A DNA stretch of 64,000 bases from Ligustrum vulgare (lineage: Eukaryota > Streptophyta > Magnoliopsida > Lamiales > Oleaceae): the NCBI GenBank assembly GCA_963555705.1, contig OY743172.1:66298602-66362601 (forward strand), read 5' to 3'. How positions within the stretch are numbered: the first letter of the stretch is position 1; every line of letters begins with the position of its first letter. Below the pieces are notes generated by a model that ran no database searches, was not told where the DNA came from, and was given only the letters and a program-made list of their open reading frames with translations. Of this stretch, positions 31,837 to 43,919 are shown one piece after another. The translations under genes and the position numbers were made by a program.

Positions 31837-33279
31837 TGATAAGTGTTATATTAACGTTTATTTTATACACTTATATCCTTGAATATGCCATAATGTGATT
31901 CTATCTAAGTATTATTAATGCATTTTATGTTTTATACTGTATAGGATCACAAAGGAAGAGAAAAGAAGGAAAAAGGACCAAAATGCGCTTAAAATTGAAG
32001 ATTGAGGACCTTGGGTGCAAAATTGAGTTACGGCCGTAAATGAATATTCACGGCCGTAAGAGTGTTCAACATATTAAGGAAAATCAACAGAATGTAAGTT
32101 ACGGCCGTAAATGGATACTCACGGCCGTAACCTTCATTTGGAAAAAATTGCAGAGACATATTTACGGCCGTAAATGGATGTGTTACGGCCGTAACTTCAA
32201 ATTGCGAGAAATGTGCAGAAACTCCTTTACGACCGTAAAGGAAAACTTACGGCCATAACTATTCTAGTCAAAAATTTCCTTATTTCAATTCTTTCCATAA
32301 TTTTGAATTTCTTGGTCCCAAAGCTAGGGCACGAAATTGAGGCTATAAAAAGGGGTTCTCATGACAGAAAAAAGTGTGAAATAATTATTGAAAGAGGGAG
32401 CGGCTTGCTTGGAGATTGGAAGAAAAATTAAGCGACTCGAGAAGGCGAATCAAGAAAAGAAACTTCCAGAATTTTTCATGGCTTTGAGTGGCTAAGCTTC
32501 CATACCTAGTTCGAAGGGGAAGTTGTATTTCATATCAATTTGTTATTGCTTTTCCAAACTAGTAACGTAGTTCTAAATTCTTTACTTTGATTTGTTGGAT
32601 TCTTATGCGTTTTTTATTCAATCAATGCAATTCTTTATTTGATTAAGGCCTTATCATTTAATTTGTTGTATTGAGATTTGCTATTTTGAATGATTGGATC
32701 CGTAATCGTCTTGTTGTTGAAATCATAAGTAGCAAGTGGAAATTTAATAATTTTCATAGAGAATTCCAACTTAGGTTAATTGTCACGAGCTTGTGTGATT
32801 GATAACCTAATTCACCCTAATTCTTCTCAACCATTATATAGTTGTCTTAAATCTAAAGAGCTTGTTTTAGGTTATTCAATGGCTAATGTTTGATTAGAGA
32901 GCTTATTCTAATTAAATGCAATTAAGGGAGAATCGGAATAGTTAGAGCTTATTAACTATTTACGGGTGATAAATCAAAGAATAAATTGAACTCGCGTTAC
33001 TTGGAAAGTGACAACATTGTGATAGAATACAACTGAACCTGAGAACTAGGACTCGTCAACATTTGATATTTATTTCAATCATTTTAATTGCTTTATTTTA
33101 TTAGTTAAATCACTTACAAACAATTCAAAACAAAAAAAACCCCCTTTTACGATTCTAATTGACATGACACTAAGTTAGTTCCATTCCTTGTGGGATCGAC
33201 CCTTGCTTCCACTGCTATATTCTTAGTAATAGTGAACAAGGAATTTATTTATTATTTTGGTGCATTGCGACACGCATCA
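31837..33279 (+). repeat. Athila-like 3' LTR
   Basis: 1443 bp, TGATAAG to CACGCATCA, followed by GACCC. It carries the 8-copy palindrome array at 32028-32258; the last two units are changed to TTACGACCGTAA and TTACGGCCATAA. Confidence 0.9.
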
Positions 33280-33871
33280 GACCCCATGTTGAGTTTGAAG
33301 AGGCAATTAAAATTCTAGATCAAAAGATTATTGCACAGAGGGTGAAAATGTAGTTAAATTGCAAGAGAGTCTCGGGAAAAGAATGATGAGAAGGAGGAGG
33401 GGGAATCGAAAATTAAAATAGTTGAACAAACCCTGAATTTTGAGGTAAAAGATGAGGGATTGAGGGTTGAAGAGGTTGTTGGACTTGAGAGAAAAGAGAT
33501 AGAAGAGATTGAGCAAGAAATTGCAACGAAAGAAGGAGGTGAGGAGAAGAGCCTTATTGTAGGACATGATGAGGTGTTGGTGATTCGTCATGAGTACAAA
33601 GATCCGTACCTTGTACATTATGAAACTAACATTCTCTTCCCCATTTTATTTAAATCTTTCTTGCAGGTTGATTACACTTGGAAGCTTGAGCCACATTCAC
33701 CTTGGCCAATCAAGTTTATGCTTCAATACATTTATGTCTACCAAGTGAGAGAGTACAACTTATTGAATTCATGTCATGAAGGCCAGAATTTCCTATTTGA
33801 TCCAGGTAGGGCAGCTGTACATCATAAACAAAGTTATGATTCAGGACGAATCATCCTAAAGAAGGAGGGAA
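33280..33871 (+). pseudogene. element C internal 3' part with unrecognised ORF
   Basis: A frame from ~33460 to 33951 (starting MRVEEVVGLERKEIEEIEQE) is open into the LTR. It has a Glu/Lys-rich N-terminal part, then PILFKSFLQVDYTWKLE, FMLQYIYVYQVREYNLLN, and FLFDPGRAAVHHKQSYDSG before the polypurine tract. SFLQV lies where B and D have SVLQV, so it is probably the protease-RT linker followed by a replacement segment. I do not recognise the rest. No RT or integrase motifs occur. Confidence 0.45.
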
Positions 33872-34555
33872 TGATACGAATCATAGTGGGCTTGACGGAA
33901 AGTCAAATATTCAAGCCAAACCAATCAACCATGTCAGAAATGGATGCATAATATGTATTTTTTGACTAAAAATGCTAAGCAAAACTCATGAGCCAAAACC
34001 TTTGAGCCCACTGACTTTATGGCCAAATTCCATCATTTTGGGCTTCAAAACAGCAAGTCAATTTTGCATACGGGAATTAGGGTTTTCACGCATTTTTAGT
34101 GTTTTTTTAGGTTAAATTCCATTTTTTATTATTTTGTTAGGGTTTTGTACTTCTATAGAGGCTACCCTAGTTGTTTGGTCATTTTTTACTTATTTATATG
34201 GTATTTCTTCATTGTAATAATTAGACTTTTGATTAGTAAAAATTTTGTTGAGTGTTTTCTCTCAAATCTTGTTCTTGTTGAACATCCTTGAACTTATCAA
34301 AGATTATTCGAATCTTTGTGGCGTTTACCAAGCTCGAACTTATGTGGAATTCAACTAATGTTGGTTCTTGTCTCTGCATTTTAACAGGTCTAAGATTTAA
34401 TATATGATGGGTTCTTGAGTCGTGAGGCTCGGGTCTCCATGTTACCGTCCGTTCCAACCTGAATTCGGAACTTTCCCATTGTTCAAATCAAATTTTCGCA
34501 TGTTTTTCGTGTTTCCCCGCATGTTTTTCGTGTTTCCCCTCCCGGGATCACATCA
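33872..34555 (+). repeat. element C 3' LTR
   Basis: Starts TGATACGAATC after the polypurine tract and ends GGGATCACATCA. It has an extra segment near 33970-34090 relative to the 5' LTR, and a local duplication of GCATGTTTTTCGTGTTTCCC near 34498-34540. Confidence 0.8.
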
Positions 34556-34657
34556 AATTACATAATTAAAATGCCCACATATGAAAAGTGTATTCCTACA
34601 CACGTAATATTTTAGTCTTGGCTATGTGATTAGATTCATAAAGTCTAACATGGATAA

Positions 34658-37016
34658 TGTAACGCCCAGAGTTTTAAACACCTGAAACGCCACGTCATCC
34701 TTTCAAACTCACTTTCAAGAATAATGATTGTGAGGAAAAATAACTGAAATTCAATCGCATTATTTTATAAAAACTGACTCCAATGGCCAACACATCAAAT
34801 TTGAAATAAAAATTGAACAGAAGCAACTAAAAATTCAATTTCATTTAAAATTCAATGGTAAATAACGTTCAAAAATAACTTAGACAATAATAAGAAATTC
34901 AAAATCTCAAAATTAAATGAGTTTAATTTATTTTCTCAAAATATTTTTATAGCAACCATCGCATGCTCTGTCGCCAACTCCGTAATCTGAAAGTTTGAAA
35001 GTTTAAAGAAATGGTGAACATTTCATAGAAATACTCAGTAGGTTTAGCACAAGATTAAATAAATTATATCATATATAACACATATAATCATGCAATTTAA
35101 GTTCTAAGTTCTCATAACATTATGATTAAACAAGCAAGTAATTCTAGTAAAATCATGCTTAAACAAGCAAGTAATTCTCATATCATCATGCTTAAACAAA
35201 TAAGTAATTCTCATGCTCGGAGGCAGGTAGTCTTGTGTTTGAAGACAGATAATTCTCATGCCTGGAGGCAAGTAAATCTCATGAATCACATAATAACATG
35301 TAGGAATTTAAAATAATAATTTACTTAATGTTGCGCAGTTAGAAGAAAAAAAAAGGTTTTTGAAGTATAAACCTTCCTTGAAAGTATTCTCGAGTTTGTT
35401 GATCGGGAAAAAGTCAATCATCCAAACGTCTAGCCAATATATAAAATAAATCTTAAACTAGTATTTTGGAATTCAAAACTTTTAAAACGAAAGAGTTTTT
35501 AAAAGAAGAATTAATTTTTTAGGGATTAAATTGAAAATCAAACATAGTTGGAATTTAAAAAGAGTTGGGACCAAGATAAATGATTTTGAAAGCTAATGAG
35601 CTGACTCATATGTTTTAAATATCTTGGGGGCTAACTAATTTATTTTCAAAATAATTGGGGCTAAGATAAATGATTTGCAAAACTTTAGAACTAAATAAAA
35701 TATTTCAAAAACTCTAGAGACTAAATATAAACGTTTTAAAATCAAAGGACTGAAATAAGGATCATAAACTTTGGGGCTAAAATTAAAAACAATAGGGAAC
35801 TATGGGGGCTAATGGAATAATTTTGTAAAATCAAAATTTAATAAAGTCAAATCCCCTTTGTCTCTCTTTATTGGAATCGAGAGAGGAGAGTCGGGGAGAT
35901 CTGCCCACCACCGGTCAAGGTTTCCGGCTCCTTTCGACGGTGGTAGCGCTGTCATCACGTGTCGGAGATGGGGTTAGTGGAGGGGTGGCGAAAGGGAGAA
36001 GGGCTGGCGGATTTGGTGCTCAAAATCGAGGTGGAGAGGTGACAGGTTGGAGCTCCAATTTTCGGCCATACTCCGGTCGAAGCCGCCACTGGTCAAGGTG
36101 AGTGTTTGGATCAATTTATTTTCTTGGTTGCTTTGGGTTTTGATTGGGTATTGAAGTTTGGGCTTTTCTTGAGTTTGGTTGGAGGTGGCGATTCCGACGC
36201 GGTTGGGGCAATGGCGGTCTTTGAGGTGATTGGTGGTGGTGAGGGCAGTGGTGCTGGTGGCCGATCTTGGTTGTGGAGTTTTGAGGTTGTGGTCGGTAGG
36301 TGGGCATTCGAAAGATATGGAGGTTGATGTGGTTGGTGGTTAGAACTCGACAGTGGTCGTTGTGATATGTGGTTTGTGCAATTGGTGGTGACAGAATTTT
36401 GGTTATGGTTTGTGTTGCAGGCTGTGGTTTGGTGTTTTGGTTGGCTATAGCTTGGTCCGGTTAGTTTTTGACAGTGGAGGTGTGAGGCTCGATTAAAGGC
36501 GGAAAACTCAACGAGAGGGGAAAATTGAACTTCAAAAAAGTGTTCATGTGATTTTGTGCATGAATTGAAATTGGGGAATATATATGTGTACACATAGATT
36601 TGATATGGAAAGTGTTGTAGTTGGAATAGAATTGTGAAATGTTGGATATGGAAAATATTTGATTTCGAGTAGGATTGTGAAAACTTGGGATACAAGAATA
36701 TGAGTGCGAATATAATAATTATTTAAAAGATAAAACTTGGATGAAAAATAAATTTGGATAATAATAAAATTGAACTTTGAAATTTTAGACTTAAAATAAT
36801 TCGGATTTAAAATAATAATTTTAGGCTTAAATCGAATTTTTGATTTAGATAATATTTAAAAATATGAAATTTGGCTAGAAGTCAAATTGGACTCGAAATA
36901 ATCAACATGGTTAAACGAACACGCTTTAATTTAAAAATGAGTGAAATCGTACCAACACGTTTTGAAAGAATTAAATAATTATTCAAAAATTAACTGAAAA
37001 TTTCTCGATTGCTAGA
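34658..37016 (-). mobile_element. 2.36-kb solo LTR, Tekay/Del-type
   Basis: On the plus strand it starts TGTAACGCCCAGAG and ends TTCTCGATTGCTAGA, flanked by a perfect TSD GATAA (34653-34657 and 37017-37021). It has no internal region. A loose tandem repeat of ~36 bp around AAACAAGCAAGTAATTCT lies at 35125-35215. A CT/GA inverted repeat lies at 35861-35890. Long ORFs on its minus strand reflect low-T sequence and are not genes. Confidence 0.85.
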
Positions 37017-37369
37017 GATAACCAAGTCAATGTAAACTCAAGTTTAAGTGCTGTCGAAAATTTTAACTAAAGCAAAAATTTAAATCATGATTTCCAAAGA
37101 AATCTCATTCAAAAAGATGATTAATAAACAAAGCTTCATTCAAAGAATTCAAGAAAACCATAGAACCTTATACAGGTGGCACAGGTTACCCAAGCAGGTG
37201 CTTAGGGCCCCAAAAATTATAACGTTTCGTCTTCCCCCAAACCACAATTTTATAGATTCTGTATTTTTTTCTTTTTGATGATGAGAATAATAAAGCTTTT
37301 TATCATTTACTCTTTTTATCATTTATTAATTGATTTTGTGCCATTTTACCCTCAAACAAAAATGTCAAA

Positions 37370-37575
37370 GAAGGTAAGGTTACGTTCTTCTTAACGTTTT
37401 CTAGCCGTTTTCCGTTTTCTATTTCCGAAAACGCGTTCTCTTGAGCCTTTTAAGGAAAAAATTTCGAAAATGTTTTCAAATTTTATAAAAGAAATGGAAA
37501 ACGTGATTTTCACGTTTTCCACAAATTATACCTATAATCTGAAAATGCGGAAAACACGCGTTTTCCACTTAAAAA
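37370..37575. mobile_element. possible MITE rich in GTTTTCC/GGAAAAC
   Basis: This stretch alternates CGTTTTCC and GGAAAACG in both orientations (for example GTTTTCCGTTTTC and GGAAAACACGCGTTTTCC), which can fold into long hairpins. Such sequence is common in plant MITEs. Ends and TSD were not resolved. Confidence 0.35.
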
Positions 37576-38599
37576 AAAATAAAATTAAAATAATAAAAAA
37601 ATTGAAAATTTTCATTTTTAATTACATTATTGGTCCTTGATTTTCAAAACTTATCATTTTAATGCTCAAATTTTGAAATTTCTTTCGAAAATACCCTAAT
37701 TTATTTACAACTTAGGTCCCTCAACTTCATATTTTCTTGCACATTAGTCCCCAAATTTTACTTTTATTTTAATTTAGTCCTTCTGGCATTTGTTTTATAG
37801 GTCATTGTCTGCAAATATGTATAACTTTTGATGTACAATTTTGAATTGTACCCCGTTTTTTGCGTCGAACTCCAAATTCAACCATCTTTCTAATGATGTA
37901 TCATGTGCTTAATTATTAAACATTTGATGACTTAGTTGTGATTTCTCTTTGTTGGTTGTGCATTAGTTGTGAATAAAGTATATTACCCATTTTGAGATCT
38001 CCAGGGAATATACATAAATTTGGATTGGTTAAAATCTAAGATGATCATTAGTGTAACTTTTACTTATTGTAGAGTTGTATCTTTGGGTGGAGTAAACTTG
38101 ATGAGGAATCCTATATATGAATTACAAAAGTCTTATTCATTGGTGATAGGTCAATGATTTATTTATAAAATAATTGGTTAGAGTATTGTTATGATGATTT
38201 TGAAAGCATGGATTCTTAAATTAGTATATTGGCTTTAGTTTTAAGATGAGTATATGATGCTGAATACTTGATTACAAAATATAAGTACGGGTTACAGGAT
38301 TTAAGTTTATTCCTCCGATTTTAAAAGATGTCAGCACGTTTAGAAAGGATTTCATTTGTAAATTTTTCCAGAAAGATTCTGTCAAAGTTTTAGTATTTCT
38401 ACTGTATATTTTGGTATGGACGTCAAGTTTCATTAATTTTGGATTATAAAGTCTTATTTTGGTCAATCTTCTTGATTTTAGTTTTAAGGATGTGATCAAT
38501 CAATACATATATTAAGGTTTAGACGTTAGAATAGATCCTAAGAAAGGCTGGAAATGGAAAGTTAGTGAATGGATTCATAAGTGGGATAATGTCGGTTGA
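37576..38599. other. spacer, probable old LTR filler, no gene seen
   Basis: 37600-37800 holds 'TTAGTCC/TAGGTCCCTCAA' type tracts like those inside the 11425-14159 solo LTR. The rest is AT-rich. No coding frame recognised. Confidence 0.4.
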
Positions 38600-39252
38600 T
38601 GGTCTCCTACAACAACAACTATCAAACTTTGATCCGTATTGAGTACTATACGATAGGAAGTGTAGATCGTCAATTCATTGGGATGAGATAGGAGAAAGAA
38701 AACTATTGGGTCCAGAAATAGAACAATAGACAGTAGCAGTTGCTGAACAGATTCGTCAGCGGATGAAAATTGCACAGAGTAGACAGAAAACTATGCGGGC
38801 AAAAGAAGGAAATCTATGGAATTCGCCGTAGGCGATATGATCTTTTTGAAGGTAGCTCCAATGAAATGAATTATGAGGTTCGGGAAGAAAAAAAAGTTAA
38901 GCCTATGTTTTGTCGTCCCCTTTGGAATTCTTGAAAGGGGTGGGTGACCTAGCTTATCGGGTTGCATTGTCACCAGCGCTATCGGGTGTGCACAATGTTT
39001 TTCATGCATCAATGTTGATGAAGTATATTTCGGATTCTTCCCATAATCTCAGTTATGAGTCATTAGATCTTTGTGAGGATCTGACTTATGAGGAGTCACT
39101 TGTGAAAATCCTAATGAAAGTAAATAAGGAACTTGGAAGAAAGAAGATTACGTTAGTTAAGGTTCTTTGGAGGAATCACGTAGTAGAAGAGGCTACTTGG
39201 GAATGCGAAGACGAAATGCGTGCCAAGTATTCACAATTTTTTGGTAAGTTTT
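38600..39252 (+). pseudogene. Tekay/Del-type integrase C-terminus with chromodomain
   Basis: Broken frames read [19 protein letters not shown], then QRMKIAQSRQKTMRAKEG, then, after several stops, GVGDLAYRVALSPALSGVHN and VFHASMLMKYISDSSHNLSY. The chromodomain-like end reads LVKVLWRNHVVEEATWECED followed by MRAKYSQFFG. The order equals the end of the element E integrase on the opposite strand. The upstream pol is absent. Confidence 0.8.
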
Positions 39253-39290
39253 AATTTCGAGGACGAAATTTCTTTTAGGGGATAAGGAAT

Positions 39291-40561
39291 TGTAACACCG
39301 CTTTTCATTATTACGTGCAATTTTAAATTTCACGTAATATTCTTGTGAATGTTATTATAAATTATAAATTTATGATCTTTAATGTCTATAATTGGAATTA
39401 TTTTGCAGTGGAAGGACTTGGACGCCGTCTCGATCAATGTACCAATTTGAAAGTTTATAAATTGTTTATTTTAATAGTTTACGTGAAATTTTATGTGATA
39501 AATTTTTTTATTGCCTAAGCTTGCTATTTTCTATTCTACTTTGTTAAATTGAAAATTTGGGAAAAGTTTGGTGGTAATTAGAGAGTAAATGGAACTTGTG
39601 GACTTAACTATATACATAGAGAGAAATGAGGGGCCAATTTGCAAATTTCAAAAGATTAAATTTAAACCTAAACCTAAACCCTCATTCTCTCTCTCTCACT
39701 CACGACATATCTCTCTGTCTTGACTCTCTCTCTTCGCACACCTCACTCACGGTCTCTCTCTCTCTACCGCTCTTCTCTCGATCGCTCTCAACCGCTCTCC
39801 CTCTCTCGGTCTCTCCCTCGCGCAGCCCACGACCGCCACCCCACCGGAGGTAAGGCTCCTTTTTCCCCTTCCTCGTCACCGACGCACCACACATACACCC
39901 ACGCAGTCACACACACTGCACACGAACGCGCACACACGGTCATACACGCCTGCCCACCCACTCACTTACAAACAATTAAACTCGTATATATATGATGATG
40001 TTGATGATGTTAATGTGGGTATATTGATTTATACGTATGTATAGATTTCCTATGCAAAATTTCAGATTTTTCAAATGTATGAATGTATGTATAATTTCAG
40101 TTTTTGATGTGTCAAAGTTTTATGTTCTTTTGATTTGAATTAGTATACTTAATTTCAGATGTTGAAAGGGACGAGGTTGATTGCGTAAATTAACTGTTGA
40201 GTGTGTGTAAATATGTATAGATTTTTCATATTTTCAGATTTAAGTTTACTTGATTTCGAATTATACCGTTAATTGGGGATTTAGTAATGCTTATATGTGT
40301 GTGTATTGATGTATATATAGATGGGTATTTGCTACAGTAGATTTTCAAGTTTGACTTAGTATAATTTCGAAATTTAATTGATTAAATTCAATTTTTAAAT
40401 TTAGGTATTTAGTGTTTATATGTATGCTTTAATGATAGATTTCGAAAATTCATTAAATTGATTTGTTTAATTGATTTTCTTCTAATTTAAGGAATGGTTA
40501 AATTGAGAATTTTAGAATTTGGGAAAGTGGTATAAATGTGGATAAATTTCTGATTTGCTTT

Positions 40562-40610
<49 letters not shown>

Positions 40611-41430
40611 CTGATTTTGAGATTTATGAAAATTGTAGTTTAGTTAACTGTTTGGGTAAAGTTTGTAATAAATGGTTATTTTAAGATTTGTGAACTTGTT
40701 AGAATCACGATTAAGTAATTTCTAAAGTTATGTAATTTTGAGTTTGAATTTAAATTTAAAAGATGAGAATGCCTTCTAATGTGCATTGAGATTCAAGTCT
40801 TGTCTCGAATATGGTTTTATGTATTTTGGTTATTATGTAAAGTCACGCTTGGGTTAAATTGAAGTTTTAATCTCGGTTAATGTTTGATTATTATTAAAAT
40901 GAATAACGAATGTGTTTGTGAACTGAAAGTTGCACGTTTTATCGAATGGTTTAAATCTTTTGATTTCGAGCATTGTATGGAAGTATTTAATATATCTTAA
41001 TACCTTGTTTGGAATAAATGATCACAAGAATGAAAAGGGGAAAGAAGATTTATTGTTTTAACTTGTTTAATGTATTGTTGAAAGAATGATGAATATATCA
41101 ATTTGAACTGAAAGCATATTTTATTAATGAATGGATACAACTAGGATTTTGGTACATTGACGTCACGGGCATCCGAGACTTTTCCACTTGCAAATTCAGA
41201 AACGGTAAATCACTAAGGACTGCAAGTAAGTAAACTCCCCCCTATTTTTATCAAAGTTGAATGAAAATGTGAAATTAATGTGTAAACGATTGTCTTGAAG
41301 TTTATTTGCTTTGATGAATTTCCTTTACTTTATGAAAGTATATGTTATTAAGAAGAATGTTCAAGCATGCACATTATCATGTCATTGCATCATCAAGCAT
41401 GCATTGGCATCGAAATTGGGAAGTCAAATG
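39291..41430 (+). repeat. 3' LTR of the Tekay/Del-type remnant, truncated
   Basis: Starts TGTAACACCGC after a purine-rich TTTTAGGGGATAAGGAAT, with FRGRNFF-like sequence before it, as in related elements. Includes a TATATACATAGAG-type TATA near 39609, a long CT-rich leader (39680-39840) and a CA-rich part (39885-39960). No LTR end was found. It runs into unrelated Tat-type coding sequence near 41430, so it is truncated or recombined. Confidence 0.6.
40566..40608. repeat. (TA)n microsatellite
   Basis: About 21 uninterrupted TA units within the Tekay-type LTR. Confidence 0.95.
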
Positions 41431-43008
41431 TTTTTAAATGAAAGTGAAGAATGTGATCATCCGGGGAGATTCTCAGTTGGTAATATACCAATTAATGGGC
41501 TACTTAAAGTGCCAGAGTGATTCCGTGGTAAAGCAACACGAGCTCGTCCAAGAGCTTTTTGAGGAATTTGATCAAGTGGAGCTTCAGTACATAAGCAAAA
41601 TTTACAACGATGTAGCGAACGAATTACCCCAAGTCGCCTCGGGTTATTCAAAGATTGTAAATGCAACAACAACTTGTGAGTACGGAATAATCCTGCCCGC
41701 CATACAAAGGAGGATAAAGGGAAGCAGTATTCATTGTATACAAACCGGAGATGCGATGGATTGGAGAGAAGAGCTAAAGAGATTTTTGGAAGAACCTGGT
41801 GGAAGAAACGACAGAAAAATGAAAATGCGTGCGTTGAATTACGTCCTCATAGACGAACAAGTATACAAGAAGCGCTCAGATGGGGTGTTATTAAAATGCA
41901 TAAGTTTGAGCGACGCTAAGACCATTATGAAGGGATACGTGGGGACCATCAAGCCAGTCAAAAAATGAGATGGCCGATTATTAGGAGTGGATACTTTTGG
42001 CCCAAAATGGGATAATCGTGCATACAATATGCAAAATGTTTCTTAGCATGTCAGAGGCACGGACCAATCCAAAGAGCGCCGGCAGGGAAATGATGCCTAT
42101 TATTAAACCTTGGTCGTTTAAAGGTTTGGCCATTGATTTAATAGGGAAGATTTATCCCCTATCGTCCAAACAACACACTTTCATCATTGTAGCAACGGAC
42201 TTCTTTACTAAATGGGTAGAGGCTGTCCCTTTGAAAGAGATTTCCCAAAAGAACGTCATAGAATTCATTCGCAACCACATTATTTATAGGTTCGGGGTGC
42301 CACAAACCATAATGGTAGATCATGGAACCTCGTTGAATGGAAATCTAGTAAAGGAGTTCTTGGACGAATTTGGCATCAAGTTAGTTAACTCTACGCCTTA
42401 TTACGCTCAGTCTAATGGGCAAGCAGAGTCGTCCAACAAAATCTAAAGAACATTGTATGAAAAATGTTGGGGAAAAATTCCAGGAATTGGCACGAATGTT
42501 TGAACAATGCCTCGTGGGCTTACAGGACGTCTCCACGAACGAGTACAGGAGTAACTCCATTTCAGCTAACCTATGGACAAGAAGCAGTACTACCTATGGA
42601 GATCAACGTACAATTAATTCGAACAAGTTTATAGAACCATCTATGCGAAAGCGATTATGCAGAATTGATGGTTAAGAATCTTTTAGAATTGGACGAATTG
42701 AAGTTGGACGTCCATGATAGATTGCAAGTTCAGAAGCAAAAAGTGGATAAATATTACAACAACAGAGTGATAGCCAAATTATTTAGTACGGGCGATTTGG
42801 TTTGGAAAACCATACTCCCGTTAGAAAGTAAAGATCACAAATAAGGGAAATGGTCGCCTAATTGGGAAGGATTGTTCAGGGTAAGCAGTGTGTTGTCCAA
42901 CGGAGCTTATCATTTAGAGGATCTAGATCACACGAAACACATAAGATCCATCAATGGAAAATACTTGAAAAAATATGTCCCTTCCATATGGGAGGACGAA
43001 CAAATGTA
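41431..43008 (+). pseudogene. Tat-lineage RNase H and integrase remnant
   Basis: Starts inside an RNase H fold: VIIRGDSQLVIYQLMGYLKC and later DVANELPQVASGYSK. A linker with MRALNYVLIDEQVYKKRSDG follows. After a stop at 41966-41968 the integrase begins: WSFKGLAIDLIGKIYPLS, VATDFFTKWVEAVPLKE, then FGVPQTIMVDHGTSLNG and YYAQSNGQAESSNK. The last catalytic Glu is visible, but the second Asp region reads DHGTS. A further frameshift is followed by WHECLNNALWAYRTSPRTS, VDKYYNNRVIAKLFSTGDLV and GAYHLEDLDHTKHIRSING. The element is truncated at its 5' side. The DSQLVI-type RNase H is the extra domain typical of the Tat lineage. Confidence 0.8.
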
Positions 43009-43901
43009 AACACATTGTATTTCACAGGAGAAAGCGCGCTATTATCGTAAAAGCAAGAAAAGGGAGAAATGAAAAAGAGATGCGCCTATAATAACGAATG
43101 TTTCTTTTATTCAAAAAAGTTATATACATTTTGCAATACAAGAGGAGCCAGCGGGACCTCACTCAACAACAATAGGGAAGCGAATACTGCCTACCAACTA
43201 CTACAGGATGAAGACTGCCTATCGACTATTACAGAGGACGTCCCTATTGCAGATCGATCTTTGTCACCCCAACAATGGCGACATACTTGTGAACAAGGAT
43301 AACCCGTCTGGTAGGTCCTCCCCCTTCCTCCATCTCAACCTTTGTGAAGCTTCCATCCTCGTCTTCTCGGATGCATCCGCTGGAAGAAATCACAACAGGT
43401 GAATGGCCTGAGAAGCACTCTCAGCAAGCCATTGGCCAATCATGGAGTGAGAGATGGCCGACGAGCCCTCCCTACGGGCAGTTCCTCTACATCTGATGAC
43501 CCTGTAAAGGGATCACAAGGGAGAGAGACGCTGAAAGGAGCCTCCGCAGCCAAGAAGCAATTTCCTATATCTCCCGTACCAAAGGTATTTTTAGAGCAGA
43601 TCGTGGGAAAGGAAAGTAAGATGGTTCATATTCGGGAGAAATAGGAACAAAAGACCTGTCAAATATGGGGGAATACACATAATAGCAGTGGCGTACAAGA
43701 CTGGAAGAAAGGGATAAGAAGACCTCTATTTATATGGAAAGGATCCACCTCTTTATGTGAGAAAAAGAAGGCAGAAAGGCAGAATCTGAACGGTCTATTT
43801 TGGAAAAGACGGAAGAAAATTGGAATGCTGAGAGTTTCTAGAAAAAGGGACACATCGAAATGATTAATATGGCATAAAATTAATGGATAAACATTAATTC
43901 C
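43009..43901 (+). other. non-coding 3' region of the Tat-type element
   Basis: Sequence between the integrase stop and the polypurine tract, without a recognised frame. A GC-richer part at 43300-43520 could be an old coding remnant, but no family motif is visible. Confidence 0.5.
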
Positions 43902-43919
43902 GCCATATTGGGAGGTAAT
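43902..43919 (+). other. Tat-type polypurine tract
   Basis: GCCATATTGGGAGGTAAT ends directly before TGTTGACGCCC, a typical LTR start. Confidence 0.55.

Larger units (their letters stand above)
25597..33279 (+). mobile_element. Athila-like non-autonomous LTR element (gag-protease only)
   Basis: Bounded by 1446- and 1443-bp LTRs and a perfect TSD GACCC (25592-25596 and 33280-33284). Internal order: PBS for tRNA-Asp (TGGCGCCGTTGCCGGGGA), gag with zinc knuckle, protease, a second palindrome array, a long non-coding stretch with two PPT-like sites, and the 3' LTR. No RT, RNase H or integrase. By eye the LTRs differ at about 18 sites (~1.2%), mostly transitions, so this is one of the younger insertions here. 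It would depend on an autonomous Athila/Tat partner. The layout resembles elements called TR-GAG in the literature. Confidence 0.9.
24120..34555 (+). mobile_element. element C: old gag-protease-type element carrying a nested element
   Basis: LTRs at 24120-24729 and 33872-34555 both start TGATACGAATCATAGTGG and end GGGATCACATCA. A PBS follows the first and a polypurine tract (AAGAAGGAGGGAA, 33859-33871) precedes the second. Between them only a protease-region remnant and an unknown ORF remain; RT and integrase are absent. The Athila-like element at 25597-33279 is inserted with TSD GACCC. The LTRs differ by many changes and ~70 bp in length, so C is old. No TSD was found (AGGAA left, AATTA right). 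Confidence 0.75.

Noticed and set aside
36111..36695. 194-aa minus-strand ORF in the solo LTR at 34658-37016 (and similar ones at 56786-57289 and 12077-12433)
   Set aside because: These lie inside LTRs, are rich in Pro, Thr, Ser, His and Asn, and reflect a strand poor in T, so few stops occur. No domain and no conservation between the LTRs could be seen.
37120..37280. Possible small exon around the 63-aa ORF at 37087-37278
   Set aside because: No recognised domain, no splice context, and it directly follows a solo LTR; not supportable.
39662..39682. Telomere-like AAACCTAAACCTAAACCC
   Set aside because: Only about three imperfect units without the CCCTAAA consensus, inside an LTR leader. Likely chance.
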